DNA from: Cyclaneusma minus
Lineage: Eukaryota; Ascomycota; Leotiomycetes; Marthamycetales; Marthamycetaceae
Direction of reading: 5' to 3'
Assembly (NCBI GenBank): GCA_037179335.1
Contig: JAKZHN010000033.1
Coordinates: 124,001-188,000 of the forward strand
DNA length: 64,000 nucleotides
The notes under the pieces are model-generated. The model made no database searches and was not told where the DNA came from. It worked only from the letters and a program-made list of their open reading frames with translations. Each line of letters opens with the position of its first letter. Position 1 is the stretch's first letter. Made by a program: the position numbers and the translations under genes. Positions 11,726 to 22,250 of the stretch are shown piece after piece.

Positions 11726-13237
11726 ATGCCGAGAGTCTTTTTCATCACCGGAACGTCGACTGGTTTCGGCAACCATCTGGTTCAGGAAGTGATTGATCGC
11801 GGTGATATCGCCGTCGCCACGGCTCGCAAGCCCGACACTCTCAAGTTTGAGAAGACCACTGACAAGGTATGTGTATGTGTGTGTGTGTGTGTGTACCTAC
11901 ATCATTTCCCCTACATGTATCCCCTCCCCCCTTTCTCCAGTAATCAGCACGCTGCTCGATCTCCGCCTATTCCACGCCTTTCTTCAGTTCTCATTCCTTT
12001 CCTGGGCCTGGAAATCGAAGAAGCTACTTGTACTGAATAAAGCGAATAAAGCGAATAAAGCGAATAAAGCGAATAAAGTGAATATTGAAACTGATATGTG
12101 GTGATGCGAAATAGAATTTTCTGGCTGTTAAGCTGGATGTTACGAACCAATCCGATGTCGATGCTGCGTTCAAAGAGGCGTTGGGCAAGTTTGGTCGCGT
12201 CGATGTGGTGGTTAATAATGCGGGATATGGGCTTGCGGGGGTGTTTGAGGAGTTGAGTGCGGAGCAGATTAAGACGCAGATGGATGTGGTATGTCGAACC
12301 AATCCCTTTCCCACGTCTGTTGAATCTTTCTCGCCCTTCTTTCAATTAGGCATTAAAGGTTTAACGTTGCCCGAAGCTCGTTGTGGGTGTTTCGGGCTTC
12401 TTAAATGGATAGACGGCAGACGCCTTGATGTGAGAATGCTGCTAACATCGACATAAACTTGTGACAGAATCTGTTTGGCCTTATGAGAGTCACCAAGAAA
12501 GCCATGGAGACTATGCGGGAGCAGAAGCCGGCTGGAGGTCTGATCCAACAAGGTACGGCTTTCCCTTCGACTCCGTCAGTTTCGAACGCAAGATTCGGGA
12601 CTTCTGGGATGAACGTCTCCAGGGCGATTAGGCTGACAAAAACCGAACAGTCACCTCAATCGGCGGCCAGACCGGCGTGCCATTGTTCAGCGTCTACTGC
12701 GCATCAAAGTGGGCAGTCGAAGGTTTCTCAGACGCAGTCCAACAGTACGTCTCCCCCTCTCCGCCCCCCTTTTAGCGAAACGGCTCCTCTAACATCCTGA
12801 ATTAGAGAAGTCAAGCCCGAGTGGAACATCAAGTTCATGTGTGTCGAGCCTGGAGGATTCCGGTATATTCATCCCTTCCCCTATATTCTTCCCTTCTCCA
12901 AACCCCAACCTCCATACCTTGCAAGTTTTCTAACCGCCCCTCCAGAACCGACTGGGCCGGCCGCTCCATGGCCTTCCCCGAGAAACCGCACCCGGCATAC
13001 GACCACATGCCCGCCAAAAAGATGATGAGCGAGCGCAACGGCACTCAAGCTGGCGACCCAAAGAAGGGTGCTAAGGCGATGTACGAGCTGGCTGTGTTGG
13101 ATGAGCCGCCGACACGGGCTGTTATTGGTACGGATGCGTATAAGCGGATTATGAAGAAGATTGAGGATTATGGAGCGAATTATAAGAAGTATGAGAAGAT
13201 CTCGAATAGTACTGATGTGGACGGTTATGAGGGTTAG
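11726..13237 (+). CDS. Short-chain dehydrogenase/reductase (SDR)
   Basis: This is a classical Rossmann-fold NAD(P)-dependent oxidoreductase. Six exons (11726-11866, 12115-12288, 12468-12552, 12651-12744, 12806-12862, 12946-13237) encode 280 residues, and the phases close at every junction. The cofactor motif TGTSTGFG is at about residue 8, the structural motif NNAGYG near residue 77, and the catalytic pair sits in YCASK near residue 152. The segment VEPGGFRT follows, the usual PG motif after strand 6. The substrate cannot be told from sequence; related fungal proteins are annotated as oxidoreductases of lipid or secondary metabolism. Intron 1 is unusually long (248 bp) because it holds two microsatellites. 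Confidence 0.92.
11867..11894. repeat. GT dinucleotide run at the 5' end of SDR intron 1
   Basis: The donor GTATGTGTATG leads straight into a pure GT tract of about 20 bp. Length changes here would leave the donor intact but could create competing GT donors. Confidence 0.8.
12035..12079. repeat. 9 bp minisatellite in SDR intron 1
   Basis: Five tandem GAATAAAGC units are present, the last with one change (C to T). The unit is similar in length and AT-richness to the 9 bp repeat at 17652-17683 but differs in sequence. Confidence 0.9.
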
Positions 13238-13987
13238 GAGATTGGGGACTTGGGTGGTGGCGGGGATGTAGGGTGGAGGGTTGGAAGATGATGGAGGAAG
13301 GCTTGAAGTAGCTGGGGAGAAAGAGATACATACAGCAGCTTTTTAAACAACATTGGAGATACAAGAGATCTTGTGAACGCAAAAAAGAATCTTCTCATGT
13401 GTGTTCAAAGCTGCCTTGCCATTATATGGAAATATATCTTACCTCGTGCTGCGTATTTCAATGCTCAACGCCTTTGCTGACCAGGACGTCTTTGCACACT
13501 CCCATCGTTACATTCGATCGTTGGCTATCCTTCGGTCTGATTGTCGGTTGCATCCTATGATATTCCCGTTGGGTTTTCGTTAATATCACAATCAGTGGCA
13601 CCTAATCCTCCTTGCCTTGGGGATTGTTTTGAATCCATCACTTGCTGTGTGTGGACTCTGCTGTGTGGATCTCTGCCGAGATTCGAGTGGTTACAATCCA
13701 CTCGTAAATGGCCTGTTTGTGAGGTCACTTGGGTCTTTTTGCATCGGGCCTGTTGATGGGTTAGCGAGGGACCAACTAAGCCGCGGAGTGTGAAATGGAA
13801 CGGAAGGCAACACAGCTTGAATATTGAGATTTATTGTTATCAAGCTTTTGTTTATTTGAGTTGTAATAATGTAGCCACAATTTTGGTCGGATTTGGTGAT
13901 GTGTAGCCCTCCAGGAGGAGTCCAGCCTGCCCTCCCCCCCTTTTATCCCCCAACCCACTCGTTGGTTTTGGTTGACTCACTTTATCC

Positions 13988-14225
13988 CCAGCTTCACCCC
14001 GTCCGGGCCCATCGATGTGCAACAAAACAGCCAGTCTACCCCTTTGTCACCAGCTTCAACAAGTCCAGCTTCAACAAGTCCAGCTTCAACAAGTCCAGCT
14101 TCAACAAGTCCAGCTTCAACAAGTCCAGCTTCACCCCGCACATATCGATGTGCGACAAAACAACCTGACCACGTTGCTGGTCCCCAGCTTCACTCCGTCC
14201 GGACACGTCGATGTGCTACAAAAAT
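13988..14225. repeat. Composite repeat, about 40 bp module in three copies
   Basis: Modules at about 13988-14028, 14125-14161 and 14183-14225 share CCAGCTTCACYCCG, a CATCGATGTG-like core and ACAAAA. Between the first and second module lies a perfect 15 bp satellite that begins with the same CAGCTTCA word, suggesting that the satellite grew out of the module by slippage. Confidence 0.8.
14051..14125. repeat. Perfect 15 bp satellite, five units
   Basis: Five identical CAGCTTCAACAAGTC units follow each other without a mismatch, and a sixth begins and then diverges into the larger module. Perfect identity implies recent expansion. Confidence 0.95.
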
Positions 14226-14921
14226 AGCCTACTCCACTTTCCGGGCCCCAGCTTCAACATGTCCAGATTTTTGGAAACACTGGCGCTGTAGTTTCAGACT
14301 TGAAAAATTCAGGTGTATGTCTTCTCTCTTTAGCTCCCCGAAGTTTGAGCAATGCGCGGTTACCTAAAGATGGTTCGACTTTCCTTCTGCAGTGAGATGA
14401 AGGGTGTCGCATGCGGCTTGGTGTCCCTGCCTGGAAGAATTGAGATATCCCTCCCAAGTGATTTGGCATATCGCGAGTAATTCGGAGGCTGATTCAATAC
14501 ACTCGCATTTGCTTGGACTTTCTATTTAATCGATAATCGCAGATGGAGCGGCTGTGGGCCTATGCTCTGCTTGCTGCCCCATTTTCGTTGAGTACCCTCA
14601 TATCCCGACCCTCGATTCCACAAGACGTACCAAGCCGTAGCCTCATTGTGGCCTTCGGAGTCTTGCGAAATTTCTCTAGCAGTATGTGAGTTGAATGAAG
14701 AAAGCCCGAGTAAAAAGACAAATTCCGAAACATAAGCACGAGCCGAAGCCGAACTGAATATGTCTCCGTTATACATATCCCGGCCGGATATTTTCAGGGG
14801 GGTCCATCTCCCCTCAAATTGAAGAAACCCAACACCAAAACGCCGTCGCTATGCGCCCAGTAACACTTTTCCCACTGCCTTTTCCGCAAGCATATTGACC
14901 CAGCCTTCCAGGCGCCCGGCT

Positions 14922-15579
14922 CTATTTCTCCGGTGCCGTGGGTAACCTTTCGATAACATATTTGCCCCTCGCCACACTCATGATCGGCACACCGGGAACC
15001 TTTCGGATTCTCCTCTTCAGGTCCTTATCGTTGGTGGCCACAATGTAGATCTTGTGCTTGATAACTCTGTCGACAAGGCAGTCATCGGCATACACGCCCT
15101 TGTGATCGCACTGTAACCTCTCCCACCGTTCGTCCCTCGCGATGCGTAGTGCGATGCGGTACTTGGGGCCCAGCTTCTCGAGTTCGGCCATGACGCAGGA
15201 TGTGATGATGGGAATACATTTGGCATAGAGACAGTCCATCATGGTCTCGAGGAGCGGCAGCTTGTACTTGACGGTGTGGGAGAGGAAGTTGGTATCGAGA
15301 AGGACGGAGTATGGCGGAACCAGGGCTTCGTTGTGCTGGAAGAAGAGAGCAGTGGAGACTTGTGGACTGAAAGGACAGAGTCAGTATGAGATTTTGGAGA
15401 TGATAACATGCGGCTTGGACTCGCGACTTGACATACACTTCGCGGATGACTTGTTCGGCGGCGGCCTTCTTCTTGGCTTCTTCCTCGCCCTTGTTCTGGT
15501 TCTGCTTCAAACGGGCATCCCTCTGGCCGATCATGCGCTTGACCAGGCCAAACTTGCGTGTTTTCGCAGCTTTGCCCAT
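14922..15579 (-). CDS. FCF1: rRNA-processing protein Fcf1/Utp24 (PIN nuclease)
   Basis: Fcf1 is the PIN-domain endonuclease of the small-subunit processome that cleaves pre-rRNA at sites A1 and A2 in the nucleolus. Two exons (15579-15437, 15366-14922) give 195 residues, near the usual family length. The basic N terminus MGKAAKTRKFGLVKR is typical. The PIN domain starts at SVLLDTNFLSH (first acidic residue), and other expected acidic residues lie in AELEKLG, DDCLVDR and NDKDLK. The phase-2 junction restores the conserved segment before the domain. A longer upstream frame exists but has no family similarity. The gene is divergent from the CSI2-like gene. Confidence 0.95.
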
Positions 15580-16120
15580 CTTGGCTGAGAATAGTGAGCC
15601 GCCGGGTCGAGTATCGGATTGTGGAGATGCGGGGATGCGGTGGCGCAAAGGGTGGTGTAGAGCGTCGAAAATGATCTTGAATTCTCGAAATCTTCGAAAT
15701 CTTGGGTGCTCGGCGTCGGATAAAGTTCGACTCCACACGCCAAAAATCGCGGTCGCTCGGCCAACTTTATTAATAGCGGCGGGCCTAAGATCGGCGCTAG
15801 CGAACACGAGCCTGGCACTGGCCCAGCCTTCAACGACTCCAAGCATCTCCCTTCCACTGCTCCTCTCGTCTTGATTCTGGTACGACATCCCCTCAGCTGC
15901 CGCGCAAAGTCTCGTGTTTGTTTCTGTTTTATTGGGAGGCTGTCTTTTTGCACACATCGCCATTCGTTCCCAAGCTACCGTACGAAGTTGCTCCTAATTC
16001 CTGAAGGAACTTGCGGCCGAAGTGGTACTACAAGCTTTCTGATAGCACATCACCACCCCGTTACTTGACCTTCGGTGACGACAAACTTGCACCCGGATCT
16101 CATCGGCTCTCTTCTTCGGC
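15580..16120. other. Divergent promoter region FCF1 / CSI2-like
   Basis: These 541 bp separate two divergent start codons. I see no TATA box and no repeat. Confidence 0.5.
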
Positions 16121-17176
16121 ATGAGGTTCACGAAGTCAACTCCTACGCAGTCGGCCCTGCTATGCAGTCTCCTGGCCGTTTCCCTGCTGGGAAATGTTAC
16201 AATGGCCGCATCCACCACTGATACGGCTGTTGCAACGACGGACACAAGTACTGCATCGACGGCCACCGATGCTACCTCGACGAGCACCGATTCTGCCACG
16301 GAAACGTCCACTTCTTCCAGCACCGAGTCTACCTCTTCAGCGAGTACCACCGATTCCAGCAGCAGCACGACCATATCGGCCGCGACCGCATCCTACAGTT
16401 ATCCTGCTCCCTCTGTTCCACCAACCTCCAACGCCCCTTACATGCAAGCCTCCAAGTATCCGGATGGATTTGTCTTTATTATCGTTGGCTCCATTCTCGC
16501 TTTCCTCGGCCTCTGTATTCTGGCCTGGCGCGGCTTCCTCGCCTGGCTACTCCACCGCTCGGTTCGAAAGTCTGCCCAAAATTACGCCCCAGACAGGAAG
16601 TCTCTTTACATGACTCCAAACAAGCCATCACCCGGCGCCTATAAACAGTCTCCGCCAAATTACAGAGACTCCACGATGTCTCTCTCGATGGCCGATATGG
16701 ATCGATCGGGACGGGGGTCGGGCGGGGACCGCAGGAAGAGCCGACGAAAGAGCTCCAGGCCAGCTGCCCCCGCGGCCGTCTCTGCAGCCACTGCTTCGGA
16801 GGCGCGAGCAAGCTTGTTCTTCTCGCCCACTGCGGGCACTGGCTTAGCTCCCAACACCAATGCAGGGCAAAGAAGCTCTACCTACCTGCCTGCGGGCTAC
16901 TACGCTGCAGGTGTAGCGCAACCAGGTGGTATTCCGCCTGCGGGTAGCGAATCCCATATGGGTCTAGGGGGTCAAGCCTCTGGCGGACCTCGGGGTATGG
17001 GATACCCGGATAGCAGTGCGGCGGATTTGGGTGCGGGTCTGGGACATGGCCAGTTCAGACCGCCAAGTATGGCTTTGAACGATATGTTTGACGACAGCGC
17101 GGTTACGCGTTCTGGAGGGTCGGGCCGTCAGGGGTATTCTGGCGGAGGATATGACCGGCAGCATGGACGGCCTTGA
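16121..17176 (+). CDS. CSI2-like membrane protein
   Basis: This single-exon gene encodes 351 residues. It begins with a signal peptide (core LLCSLLAVSLLGNVTMA), followed by a Ser/Thr-rich ectodomain to about residue 90, likely O-mannosylated. The segment YMQASKYPDGFVFIIVGSIL opens a single transmembrane helix (about residues 118-137), and a basic and Gly/Ser/Pro-rich cytoplasmic tail follows. This layout and the YPDG-FVFIIVGS block match the fungal Csi2 family, linked in yeast to chitin synthesis and cell-wall organisation. The assignment rests on layout and the transmembrane block only. Confidence 0.75.
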   Translation: MRFTKSTPTQSALLCSLLAVSLLGNVTMAASTTDTAVATTDTSTASTATDATSTSTDSATETSTSSSTESTSSASTTDSSSSTTISAATASYSYPAPSVPPTSNAPYMQASKYPDGFVFIIVGSILAFLGLCILAWRGFLAWLLHRSVRKSAQNYAPDRKSLYMTPNKPSPGAYKQSPPNYRDSTMSLSMADMDRSGRGSGGDRRKSRRKSSRPAAPAAVSAATASEARASLFFSPTAGTGLAPNTNAGQRSSTYLPAGYYAAGVAQPGGIPPAGSESHMGLGGQASGGPRGMGYPDSSAADLGAGLGHGQFRPPSMALNDMFDDSAVTRSGGSGRQGYSGGGYDRQHGRP

Positions 17177-17651
17177 AAGGGTTGAGAGACCACTTGGAAC
17201 TTGGCGAGAGGAGAGGATGAAGAAAAATTACAGGCTCCACAAGGACATACAGTGCATATCATTTGGTGTATTTTGGGCGATTAGGGGAGCCAGCGAGAAG
17301 GGATGCAATGAAAGTACGACATTAGCATGGCGGTAATGACTTCAAAGGGAGAGATGTAGGTTCGATGCTTCGGTCCTATATTGGCTTGTGCTTTGTGCAT
17401 ATGGTTTTCGGATGGGCATTCTGGCGTTGCCCTCCCTGTCAGTTTTGCAGCAGCGGTGGGACTGCAGAGTCAGACCTCCAAACTGGATCGTCTGCGTCAA
17501 TATCCCCACATGGGGTTTGTATATATAATCAAACATGAGGTGCTAAAATGTACCCCCGTGCCTCCAACCTGAATTCTGTGGATTTCGCAAGCTACAGTCC
17601 ATAGGATGACGACTTTCGCGCCTTTGTGTGTCCAGTATGATCTAGGCCAAT

Positions 17652-17683
17652 ATTCAGTTTATTCAGTTTATTCAGTTTATTCA
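17652..17683. repeat. 9 bp satellite (ATTCAGTTT), 3.5 units
   Basis: Three perfect units are followed by a partial fourth. The tract is AT-rich and lies in the spacer after the CSI2-like gene. Confidence 0.9.
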
Positions 17684-18464
17684 CCAAACTCCAACAGTTT
17701 CCCTGACTGTACACCCAATACAGTACCCTCCCTAGTGCAGACTATTCCTCCAATTTATTTATTTCGCAACTTCTCGGGCAAGCTTGAACGTGGCCAGTGA
17801 TCCCCAGAAAATCGCCACACATCATTCGTTCTGGAGTCTCAGCACTTCAATCCTTTCTATGATCAACCATAGCCGACGCATGGGCTTGAAGGCAAGACTG
17901 TGGTCGTTCGCGCTGACGCGCTCTCGTTGACATTTCAGAGCGATGGTGAGATTATCATGATATCATCGCCTAGGTATGGCACAGCATTGCACTCAATGGA
18001 AGAAAAATGTCAAAAAGACTAAGCTTACAAGGGGTTTTGGCGCTGAGACTGCAAAATGCGGAAACTACTAGGGTCGAATACTATGTAGGAGACGCCGGGG
18101 GAAGGGGTGTTGCACACTATCGCCAATGACGAGAAATTATTCGCGGTTTCTTTAGATGACATTGACGCATCTTTTTTTCAGTTATCTAGATATTTTTAAC
18201 TGCGCTAGTCTTCCACTACAGTCTTGAGTTTCCGTTCTCTGGGTTATTGGTCTCTATCCAAGTCACCCATGTTTCCCCGTCCCTGAATGACTAAATTCAC
18301 AGATGACGCGAAGTATTTCGAGTGGATTTGAAGTTTGGAAAATTCACCACCCGGGCGCTATAAGCTGGTATCAGGCTGTACCCAACCCTTTTCATGCCCC
18401 TGTATATATGATCCGCCGAAAACGCCCTTTCAAAACGAGCAACTCATAAGCCGCCCTTTCCTGA

Positions 18465-18531
18465 AGAGCAATGGTGAAAACAGCCGGGTCCCGAAGGACA
18501 TGATTGATTCTGACTATCTGATACATATGCC
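18465..18531. repeat. 67 bp repeat, copy 1
   Basis: It starts AGAGCAATGGTGAAAACAGC and ends ATACATATGCC. It differs from copy 2 (18954-19020) at three positions, all purine transitions. The flanks are unrelated apart from loose CAGTGCAC similarity just downstream. Confidence 0.9.
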
Positions 18532-18953
18532 CTCCTCATGTGTGCCGCAGTGCACCTTCTCTATAGTCACCCCCGGTCAGCTAGCGGAACAGCTGTTACC
18601 TTAGAATCATAGCAGCTCTCTATGTCTTTTAGTCAGCCCTGTTCAGTGCCTTTCTTGCTGGTTTTTAAGGTGCACCACCACCTGGCTAACTAATCAAAGG
18701 GTGTATTATCAAGGTGACAGAACACCGCGCGGTCCTTTTTAAGGCAGATTCACCCCTTCCTCCTTAAGAGAGGGCACACTACAAGGCTGTTTCCATAAGC
18801 TGCCTTGGGCTCCAGAATCCAGAGAAAACAAGTCTCTTGGACCTGTCGGGATTCGAACCCTGGATTGTACTGAATTCATTAGAGTAATTCTTAATTAGAA
18901 AATACCCTATGAAACAATGCACCGGCTAGCTTCCCTCAATAACCACCAATTAA

Positions 18954-19020
18954 AGAGCAATGGTAAAAACAGCCGGGTCCCGAAGGACGTGATTGATTCT
19001 AACTATCTGATACATATGCC
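18954..19020. repeat. 67 bp repeat, copy 2
   Basis: Same orientation as copy 1, about 490 bp away. The high identity against unrelated flanks suggests either a mobile sequence or a conserved functional RNA or regulatory element. Confidence 0.9.
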
Positions 19021-19185
19021 ATTCCCCTTCTGCCTTGCACCGTCAGTGCACTCTCATTTCCATACAGCAACTCCTCTAACCCATGCACGTCATATCCGCT
19101 AGTTTCCCAGCCCGGGCTCTCTTCTCGCCCCCTGACCCAATGCCATCTTCCTCCCAACAAAAAGTCCCTGGTGCTCAAATCCAGC

Positions 19186-20576
19186 TTACTGGAGGGCTGC
19201 GAACTGCATAATATTCGCACCAACATCAAACACAGCCACCACATTCTTCAGAAACTGGGCGCCCAGAATCTGGAAGTCGTCGTCGGGGTTGCCTTGCGTG
19301 AAGCCGGCAATGCACTCGTTTGGCGTGTCTCCCTCGTCGCCAATATACACAATCATGTCCGCAGGATTGATGACAAATTGATGTCCGTTGATCGTGACAG
19401 ACATCGACGGCGCTTTGGCTTTGCAATCCACATCATACTGGCCCTCGTTGTCGTTGTACTTGGCTGGTGGGTCGTAGAGCGCGGCGATCGCGTCGGCTAC
19501 GGCGACGGGGAAGTGATTCAATGTGGTGCCTAAGTCGACAATGTATTTGATCTTGCTGCCACCTGCAGCCGGATAGCTTTTGCCATTCGCTTGCACGCTG
19601 TCGATATGGATAAGGTAGTATTCGTAATATGCCTTGCCGTTTTTATCAAAGTCATAGGGAAGGATGGGCGCGTGGGCGAAATCCGGGTTGAATTTGACGT
19701 TAGGAGGAACGCCGCCGAAGGCAAGGTATCCGGCAGGGCCTTCGTTTTTAGTGTTACGCGTAACGACGAGAGAGAAATACGGCTTTATGAGTCCGTCTGC
19801 GATCATGGTTTGGAAAATGGGGTTGTACTCGATATGCTTGTGGCCGGTGGTGCCGTCTTTGCTTGGGTCGGTGCCCATGAATTGATAGGTCAGGGATGGG
19901 TAGGCGAGTCCAATAAGGCCAGAAGTCGTGCCATCGCCTGATAACTTGTCAGAATATACTTCTAGGTAGAAAAAAAAAAAGAAAGGAAAAGCTCACCATT
20001 CCAAGCCGCCAGATTCACTAGCGCAACTGTGGCTTCCACGTCAATACCAGCGAGTGTAACGGACTGATTCCCAAAGATCCCGGTGATAAGCTCCCTATCT
20101 GCGTAGGTGACGTTGAAGTTGACATCGGGAATTTGCTTGAAAGTGTCGTCAGGCGTGTATGTGGGACCAAAAGCACAAGCCTCCTGACTTGTCTTTTTGC
20201 GGGTTTCAACATCAAGGCATGTGAAGCCACTCTCTACCAGCCAAGTGTCCGCAGAGCCTGTATCCACTATCGCGAAGAACGTTTTGTGATTGAAGGTAAT
20301 TTCGATAGCAAAGATTTGGCCCATGTCGACAGCTACAACGTGACTACCGTGGCTAGTTGTGGGATAATGGTCAGGAGGTGCAGAGCTCAATGCAGCGCTG
20401 TGGAAACCTGAAGACATCATGCTATTCAGAGAAACGACGTTGTCAGTTACAGTGATTTCACTGGGTGCCTGTGCCTGTCTTGCTGCAACTCTTTCATGAA
20501 ATCCATCGTCTGCGGCTTCTGCATTTGCCTGGACAAGAAGAGCACTTAAAGCCCAAAATATGGAAGAGGAAATCAT
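19186..20576 (-). CDS. Secreted pepsin-like aspartic protease (A1 family)
   Basis: Two exons (20576-19997, 19937-19186) encode 443 residues. A signal peptide (MISSSIFWALSALLVQANA) is followed by a propeptide-like region. The first catalytic motif is AIVDTGSADTWLV near residue 125. The second lobe motif reads YIVDLGTTLNHFP, so the Asp is kept but the usual Thr/Ser after it is Leu. Other family blocks are present (GLIGLAYPS, FVINPADMIVYIG, QILGAQFLKNVVAVFDVG). The start chosen is the Met that begins the signal peptide, although the frame is open 27 codons further upstream. The protein probably acts extracellularly; whether it is fully active is uncertain because of the Leu. Confidence 0.9.
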
Positions 20577-22250
20577 GATGAGAGATGTCCGACTGTGGAG
20601 GGAGAGGAATATCGCAAGCCGTATTTGAATGTGAGAGGGAATACAGACGAAAAGCACAAGGAAAGCGCAACAGGGACGAGCAGGACACTTATAGATAGGA
20701 CCTCATGGCCTTGACAGGAGCATTGCTATTCATGTTCAACGGGATCTTTGCCGGGACGGCTTCTGACTTCTCCTAGCTGGAGCAACGTGGGCGCCCAGGG
20801 TTTTTCAAAAGGAATATCAATCGTGGCAGGCATGCCAGCACGAGTAACCTCCGTAGGCATAAACCAGAAACGGCTGGCCTAATCCTGATGCAGGCATATG
20901 GCAGGAAACGGGAAAGCAAGCGTTGAAGCGAATATGCAGGTGCAAAAATAAGCTTCAAGTACCTAGAGTTCAATGTAGTCGGGTTCCGCAGCTGGTAGCA
21001 CTGCCGCAAAAACCGGACGTGGAAAAGGTTAAAAAAGAGCCAACTGAATGAAGTTAATCATTCGAGCTCGGTGCGATATACAGCCCGGGAACGTGGAGAG
21101 GCCAGTATGTAAGCCTTTTTGAGTTGCCGTGAAGAACTAAGACCTCCCATTCTTACAATTTTGCTCGGAGCTCGCAAATACGAGGGGCTGGGAGGTCATA
21201 GAGAGAATGGTGGACAGTGACGAGTTGAAATATGCGCGCATGAGGTGTTTGCATCGGGACCATACAATCGTTTGGGCGAACACGAAGGCAGGAAAGTCAA
21301 AGCGACGCTTGTTGGGCTGAAATGGACGGGAGGAACAACTGTCTCTGCTTGACGACTGCCTGCCTTGCCAGCTGTCAATGGCGGCAATACTGGAAGTCGA
21401 CGAAATGGACATACCAGGACATGGAAGGTGACTTGAGTTGATGTTTGTGGCGAGCGGTGGTGCTGGAAATAAAGTAGGTAGGTACATGTAATCAGCCTGC
21501 ATAAGCCGTCTGGTGCCGCCCGTCGAGTTCGCCAAGACGCTTCTACCCGCACTGGGACGCTTACCTAAGAGCCCGATGATCGGCGACAGGGACGAACTAA
21601 TTATATAAAAAAAGGATTCAAAGCCAGATTGACGCAGCGCCTTGAACCTTCTTGCGATACATGTATCATATTGTTGCTGCCTTGTTTTCCATGTTTCGAC
21701 TCCGAGCGACTGTGCACCGTTGCATAACGAAGCCCGAAAGCATCTTCTCGCAAATCTCCACCATCAAGCCGCCCTGTCAAATGTCTAGACATCTTGCTTG
21801 ATACGTTTACTGTGTGATATCTTCCATCAGATGTCAGGATACAATCACTGGCACTATACTTCCCGCCCAGCATGTCCTCGTGCGCGTAGACATAGAAATT
21901 ACAAAGCTTGCCGCCAGGCTCAGGGGTCAATTCAACCCTCGCCCCTATACCAGCTAATCAACGAATAAAAACAGGTAGTACAGAACCTCTCGACAATGCA
22001 TTAAACAACCTCAGAACCCCGTACGGGTCCGCTCCAATCCTTTGCAGCCGTACAGAGTGCTAAGGAAAGGAGAGAAAGGGAGAGCGGCAGCCTGTTGTTT
22101 CAATTCCTGCCAACTCCAGCCAATTCCTGCCACCTGACCACCCAGCATATCCCACCTAGGCACGACCTCCGCCCCGAAAACGAGAAAAAAGACGAGCATA
22201 AACTCCCCAGCCTGCCATCATCCATCCCTAACCCATATCCCCGAGATCCC
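20577..22250. other. Intergenic, nothing supported
   Basis: The left part is the protease promoter. Overlapping frames of 109-132 codons on the minus strand (21137-21930) have no domain, no signal peptide and no ATG where one would be needed. The right end is the 3' region of EIS1. Confidence 0.5.
20688..20694 (-). promoter_or_regulatory. Possible TATA box of the aspartic protease gene
   Basis: CTATAAG on the minus strand, about 110 bp before the chosen start codon. This spacing favours a short leader and supports the downstream Met. Confidence 0.35.

Larger units (their letters stand above)
13238..14921. other. Intergenic with composite satellite
   Basis: No gene is supported. The centre (13988-14225) is a composite repeat, listed separately. 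The right end is the 3' side of FCF1. Confidence 0.5.
17177..19185. other. Long intergenic spacer with repeats and a tRNA-like fragment
   Basis: No protein gene is supported over 2 kb. The spacer holds a 9 bp satellite (17652-17683), a 67 bp repeat present twice (18465-18531, 18954-19020) and, between them, GGGTTCGAATCCC on the minus strand (18848-18860). That word resembles the T-arm/B box of a tRNA, but no matching acceptor or D arm was found, so it is at most a tRNA-derived fragment. Confidence 0.5.

Noticed and set aside
18821..18930. A functional tRNA gene on the minus strand
   Set aside because: Only the T-loop-like word is present; the T stem has three pairs and no matching acceptor, D arm or anticodon arm was found.
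21137..21930. Minus-strand frames of 109-132 codons as genes
   Set aside because: No proper ATG for the 21601-21930 frame, no domains, overlapping alternative frames.
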